Both the position numbers and the translations under genes were made by a program. Of a stretch of 64,000 bases of DNA, positions 53,184 through 63,574 are shown in pieces (within the stretch, counting starts at the first letter, position 1; each line of letters opens with the position of its first letter). Origin of the DNA: Anaerolineae bacterium (GTDB lineage: Bacteria > Chloroflexota > Anaerolineae > Aggregatilineales > Aggregatilineaceae); assembly GCA_016930015.1 (NCBI GenBank), contig JAFGHR010000019.1, positions 1 to 64,000 of the forward strand, read 5' to 3'. The notes beneath the pieces were generated by a model. It was not told the DNA's origin and did not search any database. It saw nothing but the letters and a program-made list of their open reading frames with translations.

Positions 53184-55628
53184 ATGCGCTACGGCTACTT
53201 TGATGATAAACACCGCGAATATGTGATAACCCGGCCCAATACACCCCTTCCATGGATCAACTACCTGGGCAGCGAAGACTATTTTGGCCTGATATCAAAC
53301 ACCGCAGGCGGCTACTCGTTTTACCGTGATGCCCGGCTGCGGCGGCTGACACGTTATCGGTACAACAACGTGCCGTTCGATCTTGGCGGACGGTACATTT
53401 ATCTTCGCGATAACACCAGCGGCGACTTCTGGTCGTCCTCATGGCAGCCGACACGCCGCCCATTGCAGAACTACACCTGCCGTCACGGATTGGGCTATAC
53501 CACCATCGCCTCTACGGCCAACGGGATCAACGCTCAAACACGCTACTTTGTTCCAGTAGGCGAAACCCTGGAAATCTGGCAGTTCACGGTAGAAAACCAA
53601 CGCCCGGAATCCGCGTCATTTTCCGTTTTCGCAAGCATCGAGTTCTGCCTGTGGGATGCATACGACGACATGACCAACTTCCAGCGCAACTTTAACATTG
53701 GCGAGGTTGAAGTTGAAGATGGCGTAATTTATCATAAAACAGAATACCGCGAGCGCCGTGATCACTTTGCTTATTTCGCCTGCTCCGAAAAAACAGCCGG
53801 TTATGATACGCAACGTGACGTGTTCTTGGGACCCTATCGCGGCTGGGACAACCCCGAAGCCGTCGAACGTGGGCAGTGTTCCAATTCCATCGCTCATGGC
53901 TGGGCACCGGTCGGCGTACACCAGGTCATGATCAACCTGGAACCCGGCGAAACGCGCGAAATCATCTTTGTGCTGGGGTATCATGAAAACCCACGCGACC
54001 AGAAATTTTCATCGCCAGACTTACAAACGCTAAACAAAACAACCGTAAAACCAATTATTGACACGTTTTTGAAGCCGGAAAATGTAAACGCGGTCTTTGA
54101 AACCCTGCGCACGTATTGGGACGGCCTGTTGAATGTCCTACAGGTCGATACGCCCGACATTCACACCAACCGGATGGTCAACATCTGGAACGCTTACCAA
54201 TGCATGGTGACATTTAACCTGTCGCGCTCTGCGTCCATGTTCGAATCCGGTATTGGGCGCGGAATGGGTTTCCGCGACTCCAACCAGGACTTGCTGGGTT
54301 TTGTTCACATGGTACCGGCACGCGCCCGTGAACGTATTATTGATATAACATCTACCCAACTCGAATCCGGCGGCGCCTATCACCAGTACCAACCGCTGAC
54401 CAAACGCGGCAATGCAGCCGTTGGCGGCAACTTTAACGATGACCCGCTGTGGCTCGTGTTGGCCGTGGCCGCGTACATCAAAGAAACGGGCGACTGGGAT
54501 ATCCTGGATGAGCAGGTCCCCTATGACAACCGACCCGGCTCGGAAACGCCGCTCTACGAACACTTGCAACGCTCCCTTCAATATACACTCAACAATATGG
54601 GACCTCATAACCTGCCCCTGATTGGCCGTGCCGACTGGAACGACTGCCTGAATTTGAACACGTTTTCCGCCGAATCCGGTGAGTCCTTCCAGACGACCAC
54701 GACTATGGATGGCAAAGTGGCCGAGTCGGTATTCATTGCCGGGTTATTCACGCTGGCTGCGCGCGACATGGTAGGAATTGCCCGGCACAGGGGACACGAC
54801 GCGGAAACCAAAGCCTACGAAGACGCCATTGAGCAGATGACCGCCGTAGTAAATGAACATGGCTGGGACGGCGAATGGTTCCTGCGCGCTTACGATCACT
54901 ACGGCGAAAAAGTCGGCTCGCACGAACTTGATGAAGGGCGTATTTTTATCGAACCGCAGGGAATGTGCGTAATGGCCGGGATCGGTATCGACAATGGCCG
55001 CGCCCAACAAGCCCTGGCCTCCGTCAGCCAACATCTGGCAACCCAACACGGTATTATTTTGCACACTCCGGCCTATACCCGGTACCAGCTCAAGCTGGGC
55101 GAAATTTCGACCTATCCCCCAGGATATAAAGAAAACGCCGGGATATTCTGCCATACCAATCCCTGGGTGATGATCGCGGAAACGATACTGGGTGACGGCA
55201 ACCAGGCTCACGCCTACTACACGGCAATTAACCCCTCGGCCCGCGAGGATATCAGCGAGATTCATCGCTGTGAACCTTACGTGTATGCCCAGATGATCGC
55301 CGGGCGTGATGCGCCTACGCATGGCGAAGCCAAAAATTCATGGCTGTCCGGTACAGCGGCATACAACTACGTCGCTATCAGCCAGTGGATTCTTGGCATT
55401 CGGGCCGAGTTCAACGGGCTGCGCGTCGCCCCGGTCATTCCGGACGACTGGACGGGTTTCACAGCCAGGCGCCAGTACCGCGGCGTAACCTATTACATTT
55501 CAGTCAAACGCGCTGGCCCCGGCAACACAACAACAATAACCGTCGACGGCCAGCCAATCGAAGGCAATGTAATTCCCGTGCCATCCTCCAACCAGCGCGA
55601 AGTCAATGTAGAAGTAACACTGACATAA
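53184..55628 (+). CDS. GH94 cellobiose/cellodextrin phosphorylase
   Basis: The 814-aa protein starts at the ATG after GGAG (MRYGYFDDKHREYVITRPNT). It has the GH94 layout: N-terminal beta-sandwich, helical linker and (alpha/alpha)6 barrel. Diagnostic stretches are 'GGYSFYRDARLRRLTRYRYN', 'WYPTRRPLQNYTCRHGLGYT'-like text near residue 90, 'GIGRGMGFRDSNQDLLGF' and 'LIGRADWNDCLNLNTFS', where DWND (484-487) carries the general acid. GH94 enzymes split beta-glucosides with phosphate to give glucose-1-phosphate, saving ATP. With no signal peptide it is cytoplasmic. Cellobiose versus longer cellodextrin cannot be settled by sequence. Confidence 0.92.
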   Translation: MRYGYFDDKHREYVITRPNTPLPWINYLGSEDYFGLISNTAGGYSFYRDARLRRLTRYRYNNVPFDLGGRYIYLRDNTSGDFWSSSWQPTRRPLQNYTCRHGLGYTTIASTANGINAQTRYFVPVGETLEIWQFTVENQRPESASFSVFASIEFCLWDAYDDMTNFQRNFNIGEVEVEDGVIYHKTEYRERRDHFAYFACSEKTAGYDTQRDVFLGPYRGWDNPEAVERGQCSNSIAHGWAPVGVHQVMINLEPGETREIIFVLGYHENPRDQKFSSPDLQTLNKTTVKPIIDTFLKPENVNAVFETLRTYWDGLLNVLQVDTPDIHTNRMVNIWNAYQCMVTFNLSRSASMFESGIGRGMGFRDSNQDLLGFVHMVPARARERIIDITSTQLESGGAYHQYQPLTKRGNAAVGGNFNDDPLWLVLAVAAYIKETGDWDILDEQVPYDNRPGSETPLYEHLQRSLQYTLNNMGPHNLPLIGRADWNDCLNLNTFSAESGESFQTTTTMDGKVAESVFIAGLFTLAARDMVGIARHRGHDAETKAYEDAIEQMTAVVNEHGWDGEWFLRAYDHYGEKVGSHELDEGRIFIEPQGMCVMAGIGIDNGRAQQALASVSQHLATQHGIILHTPAYTRYQLKLGEISTYPPGYKENAGIFCHTNPWVMIAETILGDGNQAHAYYTAINPSAREDISEIHRCEPYVYAQMIAGRDAPTHGEAKNSWLSGTAAYNYVAISQWILGIRAEFNGLRVAPVIPDDWTGFTARRQYRGVTYYISVKRAGPGNTTTITVDGQPIEGNVIPVPSSNQREVNVEVTLT

Positions 55629-55655
55629 AACGCCTCCCATGTTTTACGCAAAAAG

Positions 55656-55683
55656 CCCGCTGGTGTGTGACAGCGGGTTTTTT
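55656..55683 (+). terminator. Rho-independent terminator of the cellodextrin operon
   Basis: CCCGCTG pairs with CAGCGGG around an 8-nt loop, followed by TTTTTT. Confidence 0.85.
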
Positions 55684-55926
55684 GTTTGCCTAAAATCGTA
55701 CCGGGCGCCGAGTCCAACCGATGGTATTCGGTCCCCGAAAACAAAACCGGTCCCAGCCGCACACGCGGCCATTGTTAACCTGTTGGTTCGGCACGCAGTG
55801 TGCGGCCAATATCACACACTACACCAGAATATTGCCAAAAACGCAGCAGCGATATTTTGTGCGGCGTGTTACCATCAATACCATGATCTCTTGGCAAGCA
55901 ACAATCACAAAGTGGCCATAAACCGC

Positions 55927-57744
55927 ATGTCTTCTGAGTTCATCGCACGCACATTTGATCAAACCGATTTTTCCAGCCCTACACGGTTCGTCTGGTCGCA
56001 CATCCGCAGCAACCCCGTATTTGCTTCATTGATGATCGTCGGGGCCTTCAGCAACGCCGCATTAACTTCATTGGTGCCCATTCTAATAGGCATCGCGGTG
56101 GATGCCATCATTGACGACAGCGATCTCACGCGGGTTGGCTGGATAGGTCTGACGATCATTGGCAGCCAGCTTTTGCGCGGCATACTCCAGTTTATGCGCA
56201 ATTTCTCATCCGAGACATTTGCCCAGCGCATCGAACGCGACGTGCGCAACGAATTATACGTCAGCCTGCTGGGCAAAAGCATGTCCTACCATGATTTTCA
56301 GCCGGTCGGTGAAATCATGGCACGGGTCACCAACGATGTACGCGAAATCAACCTGATGATGAATCCCGGCCTGAACCTGATCATCGGTTCCAGCATGTTT
56401 ATTCTGCTGCCGATGCTGGCCACGCCCGGTATTCACCCGGCGCTGATCGTGTCGCCGTTGTTATTTGTGTGCGCCTATGTGGGCGTGCAGTACCACTATG
56501 TCAAAACCCTGCACACCATCGCCCAAAAAGGCCGGGCCAGTTTTGGGCACATGAATGCGCGGCTTGCTGAAACGTTAGACGGCGTTGAAGTGGTCAAGGG
56601 CACCGCCCAGGAAGACCAGGAAATCGATAAATTTAACGGCCTGGTCGACCAGGTACGCTATTGGTTTGTCCGGCAGGGCGATGTCGAAGCCCGCTATTTT
56701 GCCATTCTGTTACTGGGGCTGGTGCAGGTCGGCGGCTTTATGCACGCTATTTATCTGTACAAAACCGGCACGATCAACACAGGTGATATTGTGGCTTTCA
56801 TGGGGCAGCTCAGCCTGTTTGGCTTCCCGGTGTTCACATCGATTTTTGCGTTGGGGCGAGTCGCATCGGGACATGCCAGCGCGGCGCGCATCCTGGCGAT
56901 CATCAACGCCGAAACCGATCTGGATCAGAATGCTGAGGGCTACCATGCTGCGATCCAGGGCGCGATCACGTTTGAACATGTCAATTTCGGATACGTTAAT
57001 AACAAACAGGTGCTGCATGACGTGTCGTTCAGCATCCGGCCCGGCCAGACCGTCGCCATTGTGGGGCAAACCGGATCGGGCAAAAGCACCCTGACCAAGC
57101 TCACTAACCGCACCTATGACGCCGACAGCGGGCGGGTGCTGGTCGATGGGGCGGATGTCCGCGCGTGGGACCTGGCCGCGCTGCGCTCTCAGATCAGCAT
57201 CATCGAGCAGGAAATCTTTCTGTTCAGCCGGACGGTTGCCGACAACATCAGCTTTGGCAAACCGGATGCCTCGCAGGATGTCATCGAGCAGGCCGCACGG
57301 AATGCCCAGGCTCACGACTTTATCATGGCCCTGCCGCACGGTTACGACACCGTGATCGGGCAGCGCGGTGTTACGCTCAGCGGCGGCCAGCGGCAGCGAT
57401 TGGCCATCGCGCGGGCTTTTCTGACCGATCCGCGCATTTTGATCCTGGATGACAGTACCAGCGCCATCGACAGCGCCACCGAAGACCGGATTCAACGCGC
57501 GATCTGGGCTGCCGCGAAGGGTCGAACCACGATCTTGATCACGCACCGGCTGTCACAAATTCGTTGGGCCGATCATATCATCGTGCTCCGGAAAGGCCAC
57601 ATTGCCGCGCAGGGAACGCATGAGGACCTGCTCCAGACGTCAGCAGCCTACCAGCGCATTTTTGCCCGTTTCGAAGACGACGACATACCAACCACCAGCA
57701 GCACACACCCGGCATCATTGCACCAGGCAGGAAACAGGTCATAA
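55927..57744 (+). CDS. ABC exporter half-transporter with degenerate Walker B (subunit 1)
   Basis: The 605-aa protein joins a six-helix exporter membrane domain to an ATPase domain. Motifs: Walker A 'GQTGSGKST', intact signature 'LSGGQRQRLAIARAF', and Walker B 'ILILDDSTSAID', in which the catalytic Glu is Asp. The start at 55927 gives the usual exporter length; longer upstream frames lack a Shine-Dalgarno. It lies 6 bp before a second half-transporter with complementary changes, so the two probably form a heterodimer. The substrate (lipid, drug or peptide) is not evident. Confidence 0.9.
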   Translation: MSSEFIARTFDQTDFSSPTRFVWSHIRSNPVFASLMIVGAFSNAALTSLVPILIGIAVDAIIDDSDLTRVGWIGLTIIGSQLLRGILQFMRNFSSETFAQRIERDVRNELYVSLLGKSMSYHDFQPVGEIMARVTNDVREINLMMNPGLNLIIGSSMFILLPMLATPGIHPALIVSPLLFVCAYVGVQYHYVKTLHTIAQKGRASFGHMNARLAETLDGVEVVKGTAQEDQEIDKFNGLVDQVRYWFVRQGDVEARYFAILLLGLVQVGGFMHAIYLYKTGTINTGDIVAFMGQLSLFGFPVFTSIFALGRVASGHASAARILAIINAETDLDQNAEGYHAAIQGAITFEHVNFGYVNNKQVLHDVSFSIRPGQTVAIVGQTGSGKSTLTKLTNRTYDADSGRVLVDGADVRAWDLAALRSQISIIEQEIFLFSRTVADNISFGKPDASQDVIEQAARNAQAHDFIMALPHGYDTVIGQRGVTLSGGQRQRLAIARAFLTDPRILILDDSTSAIDSATEDRIQRAIWAAAKGRTTILITHRLSQIRWADHIIVLRKGHIAAQGTHEDLLQTSAAYQRIFARFEDDDIPTTSSTHPASLHQAGNRS

Positions 57745-57750
57745 CCAACT

Positions 57751-59589
57751 ATGGGTATCTTTGGCGGTCTTGAACAAGATCAATACGACCGGCAGTATAG
57801 TGATGCTTATCTGTTCCGCCGCTTAGGAAGTTACTTCCGCGCGCAAACGAACCGGTTTGTCGTGTTGATCGTCATGGGGCTGGCGGTTTCGATCGCGCAG
57901 GCACTCGCGCCCATCATCATCGCGGCGGGAGTCGGCGCACTCGAAACCGGTTCGAACACGCGCCAGTTGGAGCTGCTGGTGGGCGCATTGCTGGGCACCG
58001 TGGTGATGCAGTATATCGCCAACTGGCTGCGCCGCCGTATGACCAATCGTATCGTTGGTGATCTCACTGCGCAGATGCGCAAGGATGCGTTTTCAGCCGC
58101 TGTCGAACGTGACATGGCGTTTTATGATGAGAACAAAACAGGCAAAGTGATCAGCCGCATCACCAGCGATACAGACGACTTTGGCCAGATTCTCATCGTT
58201 ACTTCCGACATCGTCAGCCAGATGATCCAGGTTGTTATCCTGTCCGGGGTGCTGATCTGCCGCAATGTATTTCTGACGCTGCTGCTGCTCGTGTTTATGA
58301 TCCCGATGCTGGCTGTGGCGTTGATCTTTCGCAGAATTGCGCGTGAAGTGACCCGCCAGGGATCACGCGCAATGGCCGCCGTTAATGACAATATTCAGGA
58401 AACAGTCACCGGCATCAGTGTTTCAAAAAACTTCCGCCAGGAAGCGGCGATCTACGACGACTTTGTGCGTGTCAACGAACAGTCCTACCGTATCAATATG
58501 CAGCGCGGGGTGGTGCTGGCTTCCATTTTCCCGGTGCTGAATGCGCTTTCCGGGTTTGCAACGGCAGCTATCGTTTATGTTGGGGCGCGAACTGTGATCA
58601 AGGGAGCGCTGAGCGTCAGCGGGTGGTATCTCTACATTCAAGCGGCGGATCGCTTCTGGTTCCCGCTGATCAACATCGCGTCCTACTGGAGCCAATTCCA
58701 GCAGGCGATGAGTTCGTTAGAGCGCCTGTTTGCCCTGATCGACACCGAAAACACCGTCCGGCAGACGGACAGCCGGGCAGATAACCACCTCGCGGGACAA
58801 ATCACGTTCGAGAATGTGGTTCTTGAATACAAACCGGGGCTGCGCGTGCTTGACCAGTTCAGCCTGACGATTGCGCCCGGTGAAAATGTGGCCTTCGTCG
58901 GGCATACCGGCGCGGGCAAAAGTACCCTCGCCAAACTGCTCACGCGGCTGTACGAGTTTCAGCAAGGCACAATCCGGATCGACGCGCATGATATCCGGTC
59001 GTTTGATCTCCATGCCTACCGCAGCCAGATCGGTTTTGTGCCCCAGATGCCATTTTTGTTCAGCGGCACCATTGCCGACAATATTCGTTATGGCAAACCG
59101 GCGGCAACCGACGACGAGATCGAACATGTCGCGTACAGTGTGGGGCGCGGCGAGTGGCTGGAAACACTGCCGGACGGTCTGCAAAGCAGCGTCGGGGAAC
59201 GTGGCGCACGCTTAAGTATCGGGCAGCGCCAGCTTGTCAGCCTGCTGCGTGTATTGGTGCAAAAACCGGCGATCTTTATTCTGGATGAAGCTACCGCGAG
59301 CATTGACTCGTTCACTGAGGCGCAGGTTCAAGAAGCGCTGGACCTGATCCTGGCGCAGTCAACCTCGATCTTGATCGCGCACCGGCTCAGCACGGTACGC
59401 AGCGCCGACCGTATTATCGTGCTGCGCCAGGGTGAAATCATCGAGGAAGGGAATCACCGCACACTGATGGAGCAGGGGGGACATTACGCCGAACTTTATA
59501 ACGCATACTTCCGCCACCAATCATTGAGTTACATCGAAAACGCACGCGCCATGTTTGCGGCAGATGACATTCCTCCTGGCGCGGACTAA
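57751..59589 (+). CDS. ABC exporter half-transporter with altered signature (subunit 2)
   Basis: The 612-aa protein has the exporter fold with Walker A 'GHTGAGKST', a changed signature 'RLSIGQRQLVSLLRVL' (LSIGQ for LSGGQ) and a normal Walker B 'FILDEATASID'. With subunit 1, one composite site would have a normal Glu and LSGGQ, and the other Asp plus LSIGQ. This is the asymmetric design of TM287/288-type exporters. The gene ends 9 bp from the convergent chemoreceptor gene. Confidence 0.92.
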   Translation: MGIFGGLEQDQYDRQYSDAYLFRRLGSYFRAQTNRFVVLIVMGLAVSIAQALAPIIIAAGVGALETGSNTRQLELLVGALLGTVVMQYIANWLRRRMTNRIVGDLTAQMRKDAFSAAVERDMAFYDENKTGKVISRITSDTDDFGQILIVTSDIVSQMIQVVILSGVLICRNVFLTLLLLVFMIPMLAVALIFRRIAREVTRQGSRAMAAVNDNIQETVTGISVSKNFRQEAAIYDDFVRVNEQSYRINMQRGVVLASIFPVLNALSGFATAAIVYVGARTVIKGALSVSGWYLYIQAADRFWFPLINIASYWSQFQQAMSSLERLFALIDTENTVRQTDSRADNHLAGQITFENVVLEYKPGLRVLDQFSLTIAPGENVAFVGHTGAGKSTLAKLLTRLYEFQQGTIRIDAHDIRSFDLHAYRSQIGFVPQMPFLFSGTIADNIRYGKPAATDDEIEHVAYSVGRGEWLETLPDGLQSSVGERGARLSIGQRQLVSLLRVLVQKPAIFILDEATASIDSFTEAQVQEALDLILAQSTSILIAHRLSTVRSADRIIVLRQGEIIEEGNHRTLMEQGGHYAELYNAYFRHQSLSYIENARAMFAADDIPPGAD

Positions 59590-59598
59590 GTAACACGA

Positions 59599-62500
59599 TC
59601 ATAGTTGATACCGGGTAACCGTTTGTTCCATCTGGCGCGCCATGTTATCCAGGTCCTGGGCACTGCGTTCGGTCTGACGCGTGCTGATTGCAGCCTGGGT
59701 TGTGGCTTGTTTAATCGATACCATCGCCGCTGTGAGTTGTTCCATACCGTTGATCTGCTGGTGCGTACTGGCCGCGATTTGCGCCGATGCCTGGGCCGCT
59801 TTTTCGATCGTCTCTGCAAGTTCACGGATAGCCGAACCGGCACGTTCGACAAGCGCCATCCCGTTTTCAGCCACTTTGCTGCCCTCTTCGGTAACCATCA
59901 CTGCGGTGTTGGTTGCCTGTTGAATTTCGTTAAGAATATCGCGTACACGGGCTGTTGCATGGCGCGATTGTTCGGCCAGTTGGCGTACTTCGCTGGCGAC
60001 AACCGCAAAACCCTTACCTTCCTCGCCCGCGCGTGCGGCCTCAATACTGGCATTGAGCGCCAGCATCTTGGACTGGTCGGCAATATCGTTAACCGTATCA
60101 ATAATCTCACCGATTTGCTGAGTACGCTCAGACAACATCAGGATGTTTTCGGCAATGCTGTCAACCTGCCGCAAAATTTGCCCCATGCCGCCAATTGTAT
60201 CCGATACGGCTTCCTGCCCGTTGCGCGACACGGTTAATGATTCGCGGGATGCGTCGGCTACCGACTGGGCACGTTCGGCGGTTTGAGACACGGTGGTTCG
60301 CACCTGTTCAACGGTGGTCATCGTCTGTGTGACAGCGGCATCCTGTTCGGTCGTCGTAGCGCTTTGCTGGGTCGTCGCTGCCAAAATTTCCGCGGCAGAC
60401 GCCGAGATGCCATTTGCCGTCTCACGGATTTGAATCGTGATTTCATTCAAGCTGTCCACCATCCGATTCAGGTTTATTTCCAACCGGTACAGGTCATCGC
60501 TTTCATCTTGATCCCGACCATCGCCGGTAACATTCAAACGCACCGACAGATCACCGTTTGCTACTCGCTGCGCAAAATTCACATACTCGGCCACTTTGGC
60601 TCGAAGCAGTTCTTCGCTGGCACGCAGCGCAGCAGTCCGTTCCTCAACACGTTTTTCGAGTTCGTCGCGGGCTTCTCGTAACTCATCCTGAATTTGTTTT
60701 CGTGCGGTGATATCACGTCCGAGGCCAACAATGCTTGTAATGTTGCCGTCCGAGTCACGAACGGGGGTTTTCGTCGTCAGCAGCCATCGCTGCTCGCCCT
60801 GACGGTTAATGACACTCTCTTCTTCGCCAAGCATCGGCTCGCCGGTGCGGAGGATAGCGCGCTCATCTTCATAGTACTTACGGGCTTCGTCTGCTGAGAA
60901 ATAATCAAAATCCCAGGTGCCAACAGCGTCGTCCGGGGACGCAACACCGCACAGATCTGCCTGGGCAGTGTTAATTTTTACAAAGCGGCTTTCCACATCT
61001 TTCACATATATCACATCCGGCAAATTGTTGATGAGCGCATTCAGCAGATTACTTTCTTCTGCCAGCCTGGCCGACGCTTGCTCCAACTCCAACGTGCGTT
61101 TTTCAACACGCTGCTCCAGTTCGTCACGCGCCTGCCGTAACGCCTCCTCGATTTGCTTACGCTGTGTGATGTCCTGCATCGTCCCGATAAGCTTAACCGT
61201 CTGCCCCTGGGCATTGGTCTGTGCATGGCCTTTGGACAGCATATAACGAACCGGTTCTTCCTCCCAGTCAATACGAAATTCCACTTCATAGGGGGAGCCT
61301 TGAGCAACGGCCTGGTTGATCTGTGCATCAACTTCATCACGATCATCAGGGTGAATCGCCTCGGAAAAATCAGCGCCCATCAAGGGGCCCCTGGAGGGGT
61401 CCGCGCCAAACAGCTTGTAGACCTGTTCGGACCAATAAGTTGTCCACGTATCGACGTCTAATTCCCAATTGCCGATCAGGGCGACTTCCTGCGCTTGTTT
61501 AAAACGCTCAGCATTTTTGACCAACTCTACCGTTCGCTCGGAAACCATCTGTTCCAGGTTATCCAACGTGCGGCGGTTGGCGATAGACGGTGCCGCCAGG
61601 GAAGGCAGCGCCCGGTAAATGATGTTTTCCTGATCAGAAAACGCATGTGGTTTGGTCCACCCGATCCGCAGCGCGCCAACCCAACGCCCGGCTTGAATAA
61701 TCGGAACCAGCGCCAATGAGCGCCAACCTATACGGGCCAAAAAGTTGCGGATTCCATCATCCAGACGCACATCAGTCGTCACATCGCTAATCAGTTTCGC
61801 AGCGTTTTCTGTGCCAAATAACAACAACCGTGTCAGCGGGAACTCTGGTAAGTATTTACGCTTGCCCAACTCCAGGAATTCACTATTATCGCTGGACCAG
61901 GCGGCCACTTCCCAGGCCCATTCCGGATCATTTTGATCATCCAGATCAATGAACGATAACACCGCCGATGACGCGCCATTGTCAATCGCCGGTTGCGCCA
62001 GCACACGCAGCAGATCATTTTCGTCCTGGGCCGCGTTGAGTCCCTGGCTGATCTGGTATAGGGTTTCGAGTTCGACCTTCTGACGCTCGATCAACATGCG
62101 CCGGTTGGCAACCGCGGGCGCCGCCAGGGAACCAAGCGCGAGATACACGGCCATTTCTTCTTCGATAAAGGTGTGGATTTCCGGCCAGAAGAAGACAAGT
62201 AATCCAACCCATTCTCCCAACTGCATAAGCGGAACGATCACCGCCGCCTTGAATCCGGCTTCAGCAAAGCGCTTGCGTCCTACATCGTTCACCAGCGCAG
62301 ATACTTCAAGGTCTGACACAAACAACGGTACGTCGGGGTTAGTCAACCATTGATCCGAAAACGACAGGCTGCGCGCAAGAAACGTTGAGCCAATGGACAC
62401 ATACGGTTCGCCCCGTGCCCGCCAACTGGCCACAGTTTCCGATCGTGCCGGTTTGTCTTCGTGATCCAGATCGATGTATTGCAGTGTCGCTTCCACACAA

Positions 62501-63345
62501 CCCGTATCCCCGGCGGCCTGTACCAGGACTTGCAGCAAATCATTTTCGTTCTCAACCTGGTTTAGGCCCCGGCTGATACTGTAGAGAAGCGCGGTTCGCG
62601 AGGCCAAACGCTGTTGTTCTTCCTCAGCACGTTTGCTTTGGATGATATCACGGGCGATAATGCCGATTTTGCGGTCAGCGCCGGTATCGTCTTGAAGCAC
62701 GGTAAAAACCTGCGATACGGGGAAATCACGGCCATCTTTGCCGCGAATTGTCGTTTCACCCGACCATAACCCCTGCCGTAGAACTGTCTCTAAAACCCCA
62801 TCGGGCAGGTTCGGTTGTATGGCATGCAGCGTCAAAGAAGGCATTTCCTCTGGCTGGTAGCCCAGCACAGTGGGCACGGTGGAATTCCAATAGGTGAGCT
62901 GCCCGTCATCATCCGCGATCATGACAAGATCGGTTGTATTTTCGATAATGCCCAACAGGCGCTCGCGTTGTGTCGTCGCTTCCTGAAGGTTATCAGCCAT
63001 ATGATTAAACGCACGCGCCATCGTGCCGATCTCGCCTGCGGCTTCAACATCAAGCCGGTGGCTCAAGTCACCCGCCGCGATCTTATCTGTCAGGTCAAGC
63101 ACCCGTCCCAGCGACCGGATAACCCCACGAATGAGTATCCAAAACACACCGGCACCCACTACCAGCGGGGCAGCCAGGGCCAGGAAGGTTACAACAGCGA
63201 TTGTTTGCTGTTCGGAATACAGATCGTGCTCGCCTTCCAACTCAATGACAAGCGCAACACTGATCAAGCCGAAAAACATAATCGCAAACGTCACTGCAAA
63301 ACTCGTGACCAGTCTGCGTTCGACGGTTTTGGTGAAAAAACTCAT
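59599..63345 (-). CDS. Large chemoreceptor-like protein: HAMP-PAS-GAF-GAF-PAS-PAS-HAMP-MA
   Basis: The 1248-aa protein starts [10 protein letters not shown] after AGAGGA. Two membrane helices (about 13-34 and 49-72) leave only a 14-residue outer loop, so sensing is cytoplasmic. Then come HAMP (73-125), PAS (about 127-250), two GAF domains (about 255-600), two PAS domains (about 610-900) joined by coiled coils with '[17 protein letters not shown]'-type linkers, a HAMP-like stretch, and the methyl-accepting domain. The tip has '[20 protein letters not shown]' and '[20 protein letters not shown]'. It should drive a CheA/CheW complex, but no che gene is present here. GAF and PAS could bind redox or small ligands. 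Confidence 0.93.
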   Translation of the reverse strand: MSFFTKTVERRLVTSFAVTFAIMFFGLISVALVIELEGEHDLYSEQQTIAVVTFLALAAPLVVGAGVFWILIRGVIRSLGRVLDLTDKIAAGDLSHRLDVEAAGEIGTMARAFNHMADNLQEATTQRERLLGIIENTTDLVMIADDDGQLTYWNSTVPTVLGYQPEEMPSLTLHAIQPNLPDGVLETVLRQGLWSGETTIRGKDGRDFPVSQVFTVLQDDTGADRKIGIIARDIIQSKRAEEEQQRLASRTALLYSISRGLNQVENENDLLQVLVQAAGDTGCVEATLQYIDLDHEDKPARSETVASWRARGEPYVSIGSTFLARSLSFSDQWLTNPDVPLFVSDLEVSALVNDVGRKRFAEAGFKAAVIVPLMQLGEWVGLLVFFWPEIHTFIEEEMAVYLALGSLAAPAVANRRMLIERQKVELETLYQISQGLNAAQDENDLLRVLAQPAIDNGASSAVLSFIDLDDQNDPEWAWEVAAWSSDNSEFLELGKRKYLPEFPLTRLLLFGTENAAKLISDVTTDVRLDDGIRNFLARIGWRSLALVPIIQAGRWVGALRIGWTKPHAFSDQENIIYRALPSLAAPSIANRRTLDNLEQMVSERTVELVKNAERFKQAQEVALIGNWELDVDTWTTYWSEQVYKLFGADPSRGPLMGADFSEAIHPDDRDEVDAQINQAVAQGSPYEVEFRIDWEEEPVRYMLSKGHAQTNAQGQTVKLIGTMQDITQRKQIEEALRQARDELEQRVEKRTLELEQASARLAEESNLLNALINNLPDVIYVKDVESRFVKINTAQADLCGVASPDDAVGTWDFDYFSADEARKYYEDERAILRTGEPMLGEEESVINRQGEQRWLLTTKTPVRDSDGNITSIVGLGRDITARKQIQDELREARDELEKRVEERTAALRASEELLRAKVAEYVNFAQRVANGDLSVRLNVTGDGRDQDESDDLYRLEINLNRMVDSLNEITIQIRETANGISASAAEILAATTQQSATTTEQDAAVTQTMTTVEQVRTTVSQTAERAQSVADASRESLTVSRNGQEAVSDTIGGMGQILRQVDSIAENILMLSERTQQIGEIIDTVNDIADQSKMLALNASIEAARAGEEGKGFAVVASEVRQLAEQSRHATARVRDILNEIQQATNTAVMVTEEGSKVAENGMALVERAGSAIRELAETIEKAAQASAQIAASTHQQINGMEQLTAAMVSIKQATTQAAISTRQTERSAQDLDNMARQMEQTVTRYQL

Positions 63346-63375
63346 GACCTGTCCTCTCACATCCGCGCGCAGTAA

Positions 63376-63493
63376 GGCTACGCCATAAAAATAATTACCC
63401 CAATCCCCGCGCGAACAAGTTCGCGTTACCCCTTCCCTTGGGGAAGGGGAGCAAAGGCGAACAAACGGGAGATTTATTTTCCTGGTTCAGCCT
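63376..63493. repeat. Copy 2 of a two-copy intergenic repeat, with internal hairpins
   Basis: The 118-bp segment begins GGCTACG and ends GGTTCAGCCT like copy 1 at 25226-25301; its last 26 bases are identical to copy 1. The extra middle contains two palindromes: CGCGAAC/GTTCGCG (63410-63425) and CCCCTTCCC/GGGAAGGGG (63429-63449, 9 bp). The flanks AGGCT and AGCCT form a terminal inverted repeat. It lies upstream of the chemoreceptor gene. Confidence 0.75.
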
Positions 63494-63574
63494 AACACTA
63501 AGCCGGTTGGTTGTCCGGCACACGATCAACGCAGCCAACCGGGTTAACATGTGCTTTAGCCAACACCTATGCCG

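Noticed and set aside
56710-57546. Open frame of 278 codons antisense to the exporter ATPase domain
   Set aside because: It covers the Walker and signature motifs of the sense gene and shows no own motif.
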